From NCBI GenBank assembly GCA_002007465.1, contig LNAC01000766.1, positions 413,842-477,841 on the forward strand: a DNA stretch of 64,000 nucleotides. Reading direction: 5' to 3'. Positions 46,600-58,629 of the stretch are shown here, piece after piece (within the stretch, counting starts at the first letter, position 1; the number at the start of each line of letters is the position of its first letter). The notes below the pieces were generated by a model. The model did no database searches. It saw nothing but the letters and a program-made list of their open reading frames with translations, and was not told the origin of the DNA. The position numbers and the translations under genes were made by a program. This DNA is from Ailurus styani (lineage: Eukaryota > Chordata > Mammalia > Carnivora > Ailuridae).

Positions 46600-47015
46600 T
46601 CTTTGGGTGTGCCTTCTGCATGAGACAGAGTCCTAAGTGCTGTAGTGAACAAGACAGGTAAGATCCTTCCTTTCCAGAACTTTTGCCTTGGTTTGGAACA
46701 AATGATACACAAGTAAGTAACGAAATAAAATAGACTATTTTAAATAATAGCAACTCATAAGAAGAAAATAAAACAGAGGAAAGGAAGAAAGAATGACTGC
46801 TGTTGGGGGTGGGAGTCCAGTCCCATTGGCCAGGGAAGAGCGCTCGGGAGAAATGTTGTAAGCTGAGTCTTCAATGATAAGATGTCAGTCACGTGAAGAC
46901 TGTGAAGAGTGTTCCAGACAAAGAAGCAGCAAGTGTGAACAGTCCAAAGTGGGAAAAAGCTTAGTGTATTTAAGGACAGAAATCATGTGAGTGCAACAGA
47001 GTGAGCGAGGTCAGA
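46600..47015 (+). mobile_element. Ancient mammalian repeat, family not named
   Basis: 'AGTGAACAAGACAGGTAAGA', an 'AAATGATACACAAGTAAGTA' region, 'GAGTGTTCCAGACAAAGAAG' and 'CAACAGAGTGAGCGAGGTC' occur in the order of a well-known old repeat whose name I will not guess. Confidence 0.5.
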
Positions 47016-47019
47016 GATA

Positions 47020-48890
47020 AAATTTAGCCAGCATCAGACACTGTGGTCCTGCTGGGCCACAGCAAGGATGCTGAATACTGTTCTTGATGTAATAAGAAGT
47101 ACCTCTTGGATGGAGTAGAGCTTTAACGAATGTCTTCCAATATTAATTAAATTAAGCCTGCCCGGGATTTGATTGCTCTGGTAATCTGGGTGAGTAAGTC
47201 TATATGAAAACAAAGGAATCATGGTCAATAGCTCCACGTGGCCTGTGTTTCGGTTGCAGACTTTAGATTTTTACTCACTTGTCAGGATCTAGATCAAATA
47301 ATTCCCTGTGTCTTCTGCAAGGATTCTAAATTTTTATTAGTGTTAAGTAATTTAGTATCATTACATTTTTATTAATTAGCTGAAGATTTTAAGATAGCAA
47401 TCGTCTTATGACAGTAATCCTCTTAAGACAGGAATAAAATATCTCCTAAATACCCAATAGCAGCTATTAGGTTTTCTCTCTAGTACAAGATACAAGTAAA
47501 TGACTTCATGCAAAACTTTTTCATAACTGGAATAGCTGCTGTGATTACCCATCTTAGAACTGAAATATCTTTGGTACTTGATGTGACCTTCATTTCAGGC
47601 TGGGCTGAAATTCTGTTGGGGGGGGTGGAATGTGGATGCACCAGTACTATTTTGAGGAATAAATAGCAGCATCTTCTCTATTCTCTTAAATTCAAGATAA
47701 AATATAGTGTGCAGCAGGTGTAGAGCTCTCTTCCCAGTACAAGTAAAGCTACAGAAAAATCATTTCCACATTAGAATTGAGATGATTCATCATTTTTCTC
47801 TTCCATGAATCTCATAGAAATATTTTGCCCTGAATATCTTCTCTAAGCAAAGTTGCCAGGTTTGTAACGACTAAGAGTCTTGGAAAAGAAGCACATTTGT
47901 CCTGAAAATTAGAAACATATCTTCATCCACTCACAGTCCCTGAAAGAAGGAAATTCGTACCTTATCTCTACTTTATTGTCCTTAGCACAGAAGTCTTTTT
48001 TTTTCTTTTTAACCCAGAAAATAAAATTGAGAGGCAAAAATGGGAGTTTTAAAGGACATTTGGCTTTAGAATTTCATTTGAATTCTTTAAAAACACAGTT
48101 AATTAAGTATATTAAATGAAATTGTGCACTCTTTACATTCTTTAATTCAATTACTTCTATTTGCTACTTCCACAAATTTAACAATTCTATTTAGGTAGAA
48201 CAGAGGAACAATAGGTTGATCTCTTTTATTACGGGTGGTGCTGAAATAACCAAGTGAATGCTCACCGCTGAAGTCTTCAGAGGCTCTCTCAGCAAGTCAA
48301 GATTATTTCCTATAAAAGAGAAACAAAGAGGAAATTAAAATATCCCAAAATATCCAATCAGATTGGCAAATAAGGAACACATGTGAACGATGGCTACAGA
48401 TGGTGCTGCCTTTGGTGACTGTTTCATACATCTTGCTCTATTTAACAAACCTGGCCATGCCCTTCTTTTTCTCAACACCTATCCCATGCACGAGCCAACT
48501 TATTCGTTGGGACCACCTGGTTTCAAATTGCCCACATCTACCAGTGCCCAGTTATTTACCACTGTATGGGTTTTTCCAACTGCAACACTACTTTAGCCTA
48601 CCATGAAAGCTAGGTACACATCCAAGTGTGTCAAGGTGAGAACACGAAAAAGCAAAGGCAAATGTTGCAGCTTTCCAAAGCCTGTTCATCTTGAAAATAG
48701 AATGGCGCACCTTATGTGATTTTGGCACCAGGTCATGATATTCAGCATGTTGTTCAGTCCACATAGGGATGCACCATCTTATCGTACCCACAGAAGGTTA
48801 ATTGCAATGAGAATGTACAATTAGTTGAAGCGAAACTGAATTACTGAAAGTACATGGGCTTTGGACAGAACTAGGATGGGATCAAGAATT
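47020..48890. other. Long unique stretch, no gene seen
   Basis: A G run at 47617-47625, no named repeat. Overlapping 68-codon frames at 48390-48606 show no domain. Confidence 0.45.
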
Positions 48891-48925
48891 TACCACTCAC
48901 CACAATAAACTTAAAAAAAAAAAAG

Positions 48926-49046
48926 GTGGGGCTGGGTGCCTCGCTGGCTCAGTCAGAAGAGTGCACAGCTCTTGATCTCAGTCGTGAGTTTGAGCCCCAC
49001 TTTGGGTGCAGAGATTACTAAATAAATAAATCAACTTAAAAAAAAA
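48926..49046 (+). mobile_element. Can-SINE, old short subfamily, plus strand
   Basis: 'GGGCTGGGTGCCTCGCTGG', 'GTGAGTTTGAGCCCCACTTT' and an A-rich tail. A 12-bp flank repeat TACCACTCACCA lies at 48891-48902 and 49051-49062, but an extra A-tail-like run separates the left copy from the SINE head. Confidence 0.9.
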
Positions 49047-49059
49047 GATCTACCACTCA

Positions 49060-49190
49060 CCAGATGGACAGGCTTGAGTCTCAATGACTTCATCTGTAAA
49101 TAATGACAGTACATACAAATTCACTAGGGTAGCATAAAGATTAGATCAAAATAAGGGTGTCAAAGTCCTGATATAGCATGACAATTCTCC
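49060..49190 (+). mobile_element. MIR fragment
   Basis: 'GAGTCTCAATGACTTCATCT' followed by 'GTAAATAATGACAGTACATA' fits the MIR central part. Confidence 0.55.
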
Positions 49191-49478
49191 CATTTTTTTT
49201 CACTCTCTGATAATTTTGCCCCTGGACATGCCCAGAAAAAAATTCTCTTCACCTAACTTCCAGAAAGACATATGAAAGCAAGGAAAAGCCCAGAGAAAAG
49301 CAGTTAAAGAAAAGAGGTAGTGCCTAATAGTGTCAAAATAAAAACTTTAGGGCTTTTTTTTTTAACTTTTTAAATTAAATTCAAATTAATTAACATACAG
49401 TGTGTTATTAGTTTCAGGGGTAGAATTTAAGGATTCATCAGTTGTATATAACACCCAGTGCTCATTCCATCAAATGAC

Positions 49479-49679
49479 TTTTTTTTTTTTAAGATTTTAT
49501 TTATTGAATTGGCACAGAGAGAGAAATCACAAGTAGGCAGAGAGTCAGGCAGAGAGAGGGGGAAGCAGGCTCCCTGCTGAGCAGAGAGCCTATTGCGGGA
49601 CTCGATCCCAGGACCCTGAGATCATAACCTGGGCTGAAGGCAGAGGCTTAACCCACTGAGTCACCCAGGCACCCCCCCC
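49479..49679 (-). mobile_element. Can-SINE in the L1, first of a pair
   Basis: Poly-T, 'AAGATTTTATTTATTGAATT', purine block and head complement 'GTCACCCAGGCACCC'. The sequence TCAAATGAC (49470-49478) precedes it. Confidence 0.94.
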
Positions 49680-49867
49680 TTTTTTTTTCTTAAAGATTTT
49701 ATTTATTTATTCAACAGAGAGAAAAAGTGAGAGAGGGAACACAAGTAGAGGGAGCTGAAGAGGGAAAAATTGGGTCTCTGCTGAGCAGGGAGCCCAACAT
49801 GGGGCTCGATCCCAGAACTCTGGCAGCCGAAGGCAGACACTTAATGACTGAGCCACCCAGGCACCCC
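49680..49867 (-). mobile_element. Can-SINE in the L1, second of a pair
   Basis: Follows the first SINE with no L1 sequence between. It ends 'GAGCCACCCAGGCACCCC' and is followed by TCAAGTGAC (49868-49876), which pairs with the duplication on the far side of the first SINE. Confidence 0.94.
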
Positions 49868-50034
49868 TCAAGTGACACTCCTTAATGTCCACCACCCATT
49901 TATCCCAAACTCCCACACACCTTCTATCCAGCAACCTTCAGTGTGTTTTGTAGAGTTAAGAGTCTTCTATGGTTTCTCTCCTTCTCTGTTCCTATCTTAT
50001 TTTACTTTTCCTTTCTTAGGGCTTTTCTTACATT

Positions 50035-51685
50035 AAAGATTGAATCTGGTATGGCATATAATATGCATTCCATAGTACACTATCAGAAAAACAGAATTTG
50101 ACAGTATTTTTTAAAACTTTGAGGAGACCAGCAGAGTTAAAACAAAGAAACATGAATAAATTTGGGAAATACCAAAATAAATTGTTGGCTGTTGAATCCA
50201 TAATGGGATGAAATTGTAATTAGAACTTCACAAGGTGAAATTGTGATTGTCATGCAGATATAAAATGAATATGAGTCAAATATTTTATTGAGCTTATTAA
50301 GGAGGGAAACAACAAGGTGTAACACCCAATTCCAACGAGCACTGGATAAGCTAGAATTGCCAGGATAAGATTAGTGCTGGGTGTGATGGAAAACTGAAAT
50401 TATCTGCAACTCTGTTGAACAAAAGTCTACCAGTTGACCCTGTCCCTAAGTGTTATAAAGTAATAGCCACACCCAAAAAGAACATCCAGTAATTTTCTTT
50501 TGTCAATGTCTAAGCTTCAGATAATTTTTCTTAGACACTATAAAGTAAGATCATCAGAGATGCCTCATTTATCCCTTCAAGCAGATGTTGTGGAGAATAA
50601 CCACCTCTTCCCACAAGACACCTCTAGAAGCCACTTTTACTCAGTGGGGCTAGTCGCTATCCTTGGCCAAAATGGCTACTGCCCTGATATTAGGTGTGAA
50701 CTCACTTACTAGTCCCAAAACTGAAGGAAGGTGTCTGGTATGGGCTACTTTGATTAAGTTGTCTCTCTTGCCTGGAAAAGTCTTTTGCCATTTTAACAAA
50801 TAGTAACTTGACAAGAGTGGGGTGCCATTTGAAACTTAAAAGTCAATCTCCTAAACTTCATCAATGTAATTCATCTGGAAGAAAGTATCAAAGGAAAGGT
50901 AGGATGTAGAATTAAAATAATTTGGGCCATTTTGTTATATTTTAACTCATACTGGGGGAAAAAATGATCGGATGATGTAAACAAGGAGCAAAAGACCAAA
51001 GCTGGGATTAAAGGTTTTGAAAAGCTACAAGAAAGCATGAGAACAAAATTTCTTTCACTCTATACAGGTCCAATAGCATAAAAAACAGGTTCACTACTGC
51101 TCTGGTGATAATAAATTTTATTTATGTATAAAATAAAAAATAAGCAGGCCTATAATTTAAGTTGTGTGGAGACACATAAAAAATGTTAGCGCTCACTGGG
51201 ACATTCAAGAAAAGGAAGACTGACAGGTAATAAAACTGTATCTTAATCTGTGGGGTTTTAAAGTCATTTCTGTGTTACATAAAACGGGCTAATTCAAAGT
51301 GCTTACTTTATTGGGATCACACAGAATTCCTGGAAAAATTAATTTACAGGGGAGAGAAGCAGGATTTTTTCCCCTCAGATAAATAACCTAAATTGATGCT
51401 TGTCTTTTTTACTTAAAGGAGTTATTGAAATGGCTATAAATTGGGGACTTTCACCTGATTAAAGCCTTTCCATCTTTGTCTCCCTGTGCCAGCCAGTGGC
51501 CCGGGTGCTTGACAGAATTCAGAAGGAGAGAGAACAGCATATGGCAGAATGAGTTTTGAGCCCCAGAGAAATCTTCCTCCATTCCCGCTCCATCTGTGCA
51601 TTGTGTGGCACCTCTCCCCATAGCACAGAGATGCTGAGCTAAGGACGGGAGAAATGTATGATGGCAAAATGCAGAAACAGCTTTT
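50035..51685. other. Unique DNA, no gene seen
   Basis: Repeat-poor. Short frames only. Confidence 0.4.
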
Positions 51686-51689
51686 GTGT

Positions 51690-51790
51690 CATGCTAAGCA
51701 TTCACAAAACACTTCCGTTCCACAGCACACATCTTAAACTCAGGGAGATGGGTAGTGTAAGTTTATCTGAGGGCACTCAGTGATTCTTCG
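51690..51790 (-). mobile_element. MIR fragment, weak
   Basis: 'CATGCTAAGCATTCACAAAA' and a 'TTATCTGAGGGCACTCAGTG' block are MIR-like in reverse. Confidence 0.4.
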
Positions 51791-51799
51791 AGTTCAGTG

Positions 51800-52380
51800 C
51801 ACAAAGAAAGCATCCTGGAGGAAGGCAGTGTGAAATGGTGGCTGGAATATGTCAATGTTTGGCTATGGGACCGGGGGAAAGACGCATTGTGCAAATCATG
51901 GGCCTCCTGGGAAACATCAGGAACACATTGGAGCGGCCAGGGGCGTCCTGAGAGGGCTCAGGCAGGGCAAGCGAACCATTGGAGTATTTCTCCCGTGCAC
52001 CTCAACCCAAACAATTTTGCTGACAGAGGCTGAAAGGAAGAAAAATGGAGCCAGTGACTTATGTTTTATTATGCTAAATGTGCTGTTAGGGGACTTTCTA
52101 CTAGTCAGTAGCCATTGTTTCTCCAAAATGCAGGGAAACACAGGAAAACATTCCGTCCTTGTGTTTTGCTCTCTCTGTTTCTATCCCCTTTTCCCAAGCC
52201 ATGTTGAGGGCTCTGATTGCTGAACCCCAGGCCAACGCCCTGCTCCTGGGTTCCCAGCACAAAATGAACAGGGAGGCGGGAGGGCAGAGAGCAGGGCGAC
52301 AATAGGCAGAACCTAGGGACACACCACCCTGCTGTCCCAGCTGTCTCTCCCTCCTCTCCTCCCCTTTTGGGGTGAGCTCA
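51800..52380. other. Unique, GC-richer DNA, no gene seen
   Basis: Frames on both strands (51849-52223 plus, 52101-52409 minus) overlap and show no domain, as expected in GC-richer noncoding DNA. Confidence 0.4.
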
Positions 52381-52383
52381 CAG

Positions 52384-52413
52384 ACACACGCGCGCGCGCA
52401 CACACACACACAC
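52384..52413 (+). repeat. Alternating (CA)(CG)n tract
   Basis: Thirty bases of strict pyrimidine-purine alternation with a CGCGCGCGCG core. Z-DNA potential. Confidence 0.95.
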
Positions 52414-52921
52414 CCTGAGAAGCGTTCTTCAGTAACTGATTCAGGACCCTTTAGCCCTGTGTTCTATCAGGATCTACCCCCGAAGCTGAGAGATATGATT
52501 AAATTCCAAACTGGCCAAGAATTCTTGCTTGGTTTCTAAGCTACAAGTTCTGAGTTTACTCGTTCTTTTTACTATTCCTCTTACTTATTATGTTGGAGAA
52601 ATTTGGGGATTTCAGTGAATGAAGCTACACAGCAAACAATTAATGGATGAGCTACAGACAGCATAACAGACGCAGATGCAGCCCCAGCCCTGAGCTTTCA
52701 TGAGTCCTACAATCCCCAGACAGCAGGGAGGATGATGATTAGCCCCATTAATTAATTAAGTGGAGGTCCCTTAAAATTTCTACTGTATCATCATTTTTAG
52801 TTTTCTGATGTTTAACCACTTCTGGAAAATAACAAGGGCAAGCTACATAAAATGTTCACATCTACATTTAAAATTTCTTATAAAACTAAACTAAAATAAA
52901 ATTTCTTATAAAACTCTTATA

Positions 52922-53113
52922 CAGGGGCACCTGGGTGGCTCAGTGGGTTAATCATCTGTCTTCCACTCTAGTCATGATCTGAGAGTCCTGGGATCGAGTC
53001 CTGCCTCAAGCTCCCTGTTCAGCAGGGAGTCTGCTTCTCCCTCTCCCTCTGCCACTCCCCCTGCTACTTCTCTCTCTCATGCTCTCTCTCTCTTAGATAA
53101 ATAATAGGGGGAA
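52922..53113 (+). mobile_element. Can-SINE, plus strand
   Basis: Head 'GGGGCACCTGGGTGGCTCAG', body and CT-rich segment are present, with a short A-rich end. The flanks AAAACTCTTATACA (52910) and AAAAGCTCCTATACA (53114) form a diverged duplication. Confidence 0.93.
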
Positions 53114-53279
53114 AAAAGCTCCTATACAAACACTGATAAAACTATATGGAAAGCCACAGAATAACATGAAGTCTTTGTTAATTGATTCACAAAAGACAGA
53201 ACCTGATATAAAAAAACACCAGAAGCTGGCATGGGAAAGGCAAATTACGAGGGTCAAAGTATCTTCACCGGTATCCTCA

Positions 53280-53425
53280 CCACCACCAGCATCACAGAAA
53301 TAATAACAACAACTAATATTTACTGAGCTCTTCCAAGGTGTCAGCACTATTATTCCAAGGAGCCTCACATACATAGTTTCTATCATGGTTTAGGTGAGAC
53401 AACTGAGGCACAGAAAAATGATATA
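53280..53425 (-). mobile_element. MIR
   Basis: 'CAACTAATATTTACTGAGCT', 'AAGGTGTCAGCACTATTATT' and 'GAGACAACTGAGGCACAGAA' give a clear MIR in reverse. Confidence 0.8.
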
Positions 53426-53429
53426 AGTT

Positions 53430-55630
53430 GGAAGCTGTTGGTCATCTTAGATGCTCGCTTCAGAACTAGCACAGCATCAGTTCTTCCATGCTTATTGATG
53501 AAGCAAATTAGTCTAGATTCTGATGGAGAAGAATTTGAATCCACCTCTCAAAGGGAGATAATAAATAATAATGGAAGGTTACACATAACAGCAAATAATA
53601 GCAGCCATCTTTAATCTACCACATCTACCAATGCCTTACCAACTTCAGGACCAAGAACCTCAGAAGTGCCAAGCCCTATGCAACAGGCTTAGGAGCCTTA
53701 ATGACTTACTCCTCTGAGGACCAAAAAACTTGTTGTAGTGAGCCCTGGCTGTCTGCACCTTGCCTTTATATATAAAATACATTTGTCAGAAACTCTCTTC
53801 TTTTTACTGCAACTTACATAGCTTTACTGTAAAATATTTTAAATGCACATTAAAAAAAAAAGGAAAAAATATCCAGTAAGCATGCATTTTGTTTCTTGAC
53901 AAAGGCATTTGGGCTGTAAATTGCCCTAGACTCATATAGTAGACCACCAGGGTTTGGATCCCCAGATTACCTTTAAGCATTCAAATGCAACCTGCAAACT
54001 TGTGTCTGCCAGAGACACCCCCACCCCTCCCAACTTGAAAATCCCTGGCATTTTAACAAGGTACCACTTTCTTTTTCACGTGAGAAAAATACTTCTTGGC
54101 AATGCATCAATCCCTCAGATGAAGCATGGCTATTATGTCTATTTTAATTGTCTTTATAAAAACTCAGTCTTTAATGTCCTGGGACATTTTAATGCTCTGT
54201 GTCAAGCTAATGTGCAAGATACATATCCATTATTACCTATTTACTTGGGTTATTGTTCTGGCTAAGGTGTAATTTTCCACCAGGCATTTGTTTAGAAATT
54301 TGGCAGCACACAGAGAACATTTCCATACTTAAAAAGCATCCAAAATTTAGAATGACATCCAGTGATATTAAGCAAGTGTAGATAATGCTCTCCAACTTCA
54401 TCAAATATTCATGGTTAATTATAGTCATAATATTTATGTTGCTGTGAAAATTAAGGTTGTGAGCTTCTTGTACACAGGCAAAAATACAAGCTTACAGACT
54501 ATGCTATTGCTTACCCCTTTCATTACTGGAATTTCTCATTGTCATTAAATAGAATGGCAAGCATGGTGTTCTTTGGCTCTCTAATTCACATTGGAGATCC
54601 GATATCTCCCTTGATAGACCAGACAGAACATGTTGATGGAGCTGAAGACCCATCAGAGCATGTCCCATCAGAGGAGAAATATGTGATCAGAGGACCACTG
54701 GCTACATTTTCTGGAACAAATATCTGAACACATGGACTGACAAGTCTGAGAATACTTTGAGCAGCCACAAGATAGATGATTTGAAATTCAAAGTCTTAGA
54801 AAACGAGGCATATGGTCATCACATCTGAAGGGAAATCAGATCACATGGTACAGATAAAGAAAGCTCAAGTAATCTAGTCTTCTATGCTGTCTACTCAACC
54901 ATTTTTGGGAACGAAAATGCAATTGAAAATTTAGAAGACAGGTAGAGAGAGGAAAATCTTTCCAAAATGTATGTCTAGTTTAAAGCCTGTCTCTAAAGAC
55001 AAATCAATGGAATGTAAAGTTCAAAATTCCTGGATAAACTTTTTACTTTCTTGCCTCATGTCCTACTTCTCTTTCTGTGCCCCTATCATGCCAGATTATG
55101 GCATTGAAATCTTAGGCTGCCACACCCTTGGGCTCTTTCTTATTGTATCCCTTCTTTTAGGAATACTCATTTAGATGTGGTCTCTCAGGCAAAGTTCGTC
55201 TCATCTTTAATACTCAAAATTAGTATGATCTGTGGTTTCTTAACCCTCCAGAATCCAGGCAAGCTGAGGCAGACGGACATTCTTCCAAGTTCCTCTTATA
55301 CCATGCACATCTCTTCACTGATAGACTTGATAGTATATTAACTATTTCAACCTAATTATGGGTTTACATGTATGTCTCCCTCACAAAATTATAAAAAAAC
55401 ACTAAATTTGCAGATGATGCAACTTTTGGAGCACTAGTGGATAGAGCAACAGATAACAAAATTAAATTTCAAAAAGACTTCAGCTTACTGAAATCATGGA
55501 CCAGGATAAGCATAATGAAATCCATTGAAGTACAATGGATTTCACTGGATTTCAGAACAGCAAATACAAAGTTTTAGCGGAGACCTAGCTGAATAGCAGA
55601 ACTAGAGAAATCACTGTATTTTTTGTTCAT
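53430..55630. other. Long unique stretch, no gene seen
   Basis: AT-rich and repeat-poor. Frames such as 53954-54265 (plus, 103 codons) and 54539-54727 have no recognisable domain. Confidence 0.45.
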
Positions 55631-55648
55631 TATAAAAATGATATAAAT

Positions 55649-55830
55649 GGGAGCACCTGGGTGACTCAGCGAGTTAAGTGTCTGCCTTCGGCTCGGGTCA
55701 TGATCTCAGGGTCCTGGGATCGAGCCCCGCACTGGGCTCCTTGTTCAGCGGGGAAGCCTGCTTCTCTCTCTCCTCCTCACCTTGCTCTCTGTCACTCTCT
55801 CTCTCTCTTTCAAATAATTAAAATCTCTTT
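55649..55830 (+). mobile_element. Can-SINE, plus strand
   Basis: 'GGGAGCACCTGGGTGACTCAG', 'GGATCGAGCCCCGCACTGGG' and an 'AATTAAAATCTCTTT' tail. A perfect 15-bp duplication AAAAATGATATAAAT lies at 55634-55648 and 55831-55845. Confidence 0.95.
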
Positions 55831-55849
55831 AAAAATGATATAAATATAT

Positions 55850-56750
55850 AATAGTGATGTGGCACCTTAAAAATAGTGCCAATTTTCAGCTACCTCAATC
55901 AATTTACATATACAGATAGAGTCACATTATGCGCATTCATTACTCTGCCGGACACAACATTCTAGGATGTATTGTCTGGCCTAGGGGAACATTCTTGTAA
56001 GAAGATCTTTAGCAAAGTTCTATTAATTGACACATCATACACACTACTAGTCTCCTATCAATATTTATTTTCCCTCTCTCCCTTACAATTGTTTCAAAGA
56101 GAGAATGTGACCAGCAAAATTACCATGTTTTCCAGCATCCTTGCAACTATGTGATAGAGTCATGGTCAATTAGATGTTTGTGCGACGATGGTCCTCCTGT
56201 GAGAACACCCTATAAAGGGCACATATTTCACAGCCATGTTCCTTCTGCCTTCTGCCTATTCTTTCTTGGGTTGGAATAGAGATGCTGTCCTGAAGCCAGA
56301 GCCACCAAGCAGTCATCATGTGACAGCGTCAAGAGGGACACAACTTGCATGCTAAGGCTGACTAGAGGAACCTAAGTCTCCGATGGCACTGAGTGTGGAA
56401 GGCTGAAAAAGGACAACAATGAGAAATGGGCAAACGTAGTACGGTTAGCTTGTAGATCAGGGGACTGAGTGGAGACTAGCTAACTGGCTTTGTGTACCTG
56501 ATACGCTGTTATGTAGGAGAAGACATAGACTTTATATCACCGGAAGGCAGAACTGGGACTCACAGTAGAAGTGAAGGGAAGGAGATTGAGTTCACCAGAG
56601 AACATCTTTTCAGAGATATAAAGCCACCTAAAAGAAAGAAGTCGTTAAAACTCAAAGAAAAAGAACTCAGATTTGTGCTTAGCAGAGGTGGGTGGGGAGG
56701 GAATGGGAGGAAAATCGGAGGAAGGTAGTCAAAAGGGATAACCTCCCAGG
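55850..56750. other. Unassigned DNA, part possibly an old LTR
   Basis: The part at 56100-56430 resembles an old MaLR-type LTR in plus orientation ('CAGCCATGTTCCTTCTGCC', '...GAAGCCAGAGCCACCAAG') but too weakly to call. A 78-codon Lys/Arg-rich frame at 56492-56728 is unassigned. Confidence 0.35.
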
Positions 56751-56754
56751 TACA

Positions 56755-57030
56755 GGATCAATCAGTACTAGGGATGTGATGTTCATGATGGCTACAATGA
56801 ACACTGCTGTGTAGGAGAGATGAAAGTTGTTAAGAGAGTAGATGCTAAGAGGTCACATCACAAGGAAAAATGCATTTTTTCTCTTTTTCTCCTTTGTTAC
56901 CTATAAGAGATGATAGTGGTTAACTCACTGTGGTAACCATTTCACAACATACCTAAGTCAAACCATTACGCTCTACCCCATAAATTTATACAGTGCTGTG
57001 TTCAATTAGATCTCTCTAAAACTGGAAAAA
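56755..57030 (+). mobile_element. L1 3' UTR remnant, plus strand
   Basis: 'GAGAGTAGATGCTAAGAGGT', 'GTGGTAACCATTTCACAAC' and 'AATTAGATCTCTCTAAAACT' match the end of old L1 (L1MA/L1MB type) in sense. Confidence 0.75.
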
Positions 57031-57039
57031 AAATACATG

Positions 57040-57960
57040 AATAGAAATTAGAGGCAAAAAGTGGCTAGAACACCACCTATCAGCACAGAGGGTATTACAC
57101 CATCCGACTGCAGTTTGCACCAGATGGAGACATTTACCAGACCTAAGCTTTCTATTTGTATTTCAAAACTTAGCCATACCTTGACAAACATTTCTTGAGC
57201 ACCTGCTCTATCCGTATCATCTGTGAATTTTTAGGAATATAAGGATTTTTTTTAAATGTGTTGACGATCTTACTGTCTAGTAGCTGAGATATATGCCCAG
57301 AAAGATCATTTCAATAAAGTTTTAAATGTTAAGATACAAATTAAGCACAGAGTTAAAAAAAAAAGGGGTGGGGGTTAGATGTTTCCTTCAAACTGAATTT
57401 TCAAGGTTGCGCTGTGATGGTCTGATAAAAAAAAAAAGAAAGAAAGAAAGAGGAAAAGAAGAGAATTTCAGGCAGAAGAACGACATACAGAGGCATCTTA
57501 CAGTGAAACTGTGTATTGCACGTGAGAAAATTAGCAGTTTAGAAATATCGAGGCATAAACGGCAGAAACTTACAGCAGAGGAAGCTCAAAAAGGAGGCCC
57601 AGGGGCACACAGGGAGCTTTGCGTGAAGACCAGTGAAATTAGATGTTATCCCGCAACCAGTCACTCCCCGACATCCAAATTTCAGAGCAAAATTTTTTTA
57701 AAAAGTGAAACTGACAAAGATGATTAATTTTGCATGTTGCTAAGTCAGACAATTAAAAAAGTCATGGGCCATCATGCACTTTTCATATAATTTCCTAAAG
57801 GAGTATATTTGCACCAAAAGAATAGAAAGAATATCCTCTAAGAACAAAGTACAATATTTTAAAAGGAATAATTTTAGCTTTGTGCCAAGCTCATTTGCAC
57901 TTTCCATATTATCTGCATTTTACCTAGGAAAATTTCATCAAGGGGCACCAAAATTAAGCC
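57040..57960. other. Unassigned DNA
   Basis: Part at 57180-57340 resembles the unnamed ancient repeat seen at 26760 ('GACAAACATTTCTTGAGCAC'). A short (AAAG)n lies at 57434-57453. The 133-codon plus frame at 57326-57727 is Lys/Arg-rich because of the A-rich runs and has no domain. Confidence 0.4.
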
Positions 57961-57964
57961 GCAT

Positions 57965-58134
57965 GAAACAACAGCAACTATTTATTATTTCTTATGGTTT
58001 CTGTGGGTCAGGAATTTAGTGGTTCAGTCACGCAGACTTGACTCAGGTCCCTCATGAGGCTGCAGGCAGGAAGTGGCCAGGGCCGGGGTTTCCTTCAAAG
58101 GCTTCTTCATGCACACATCTCTCACCTGGAGTGC
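57965..58134 (-). mobile_element. MLT1-like LTR, minus strand, outer part 1
   Basis: 'GTTTCTGTGGGTCAGGAATT' and 'CAGGTCCCTCATGAGGCTGC' are the reverse of MLT1 sequence. The element resumes at 58630. Confidence 0.65.
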
Positions 58135-58629
58135 TGTGGCAGGCTGAATAATGGCCCTCAAACATATACAGGTCCTAGTCCCTGGAACCTTCGAATGCTA
58201 CCTCTAAAGCAAAAGAGACTTTGCAGTTGTGACTAACTAAGGTTCTCAAAAAGGGGAGATTATCCTGTTTTATCCTAGTGGGCACTAAATGTAAATACAA
58301 GTGTCTTTATAAAATGGAGGCAGAGGGAGACTTGGCCTAGAGGAAAGCAACGTGACCATTAAAGCTCAGCACCGTGGTGCTGGATTTGAAGATAGAATTA
58401 GGGGACACATGCCAAAGAATGCAGTTCTAGAAGCTAGAGAAGGCAGGGACATGTAATTTTCCCCCCAGCCTGCGGAGGAAGCACAGCCCTAAAACCTTGA
58501 TTTTGGCCCTGTGACTGATTTCAGACTTCTGGCCTTCAGAACGGTAAGAGAATAAATAGGTGCTGTTTTGAGGCACCAAGTTTGTGACAATTTGTTATAT
58601 ACAGCAGCCACAGGAACCGGACTCAACTG
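58135..58629 (+). mobile_element. MaLR-type LTR, plus strand, nested in the outer LTR
   Basis: Starts 'TGTGGCAGGCTGAATAATGG' and ends with 'ATAAATAGGTGCTGTTTTG', 'CACCAAGTTTGTGACAATTT' and 'CAGCAGCCACAGGAACC'. Flanked by a 5-bp duplication AGTGC (58130-58134) / GGTGC (58630-58634), the length expected for this retrovirus-like class. No viral genes. Confidence 0.7.

Larger units (their letters stand above)
49360..50030 (-). mobile_element. Carnivore L1 3' end, minus strand, split by two SINEs
   Basis: 'ATTAACATACAGTGTGTTAT' and 'ACACCCAGTGCTCATTCCAT' lead into the first SINE. L1 resumes at 'CTCCTTAATGTCCACCACCC' and runs to about 50030. The SINE pair removed nothing obvious from the L1. Confidence 0.85.

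Noticed and set aside
57326..57727. 133-codon Lys/Arg-rich plus-strand frame
   Set aside because: Basic composition arises from A-rich and AAAG runs; no conserved motif.
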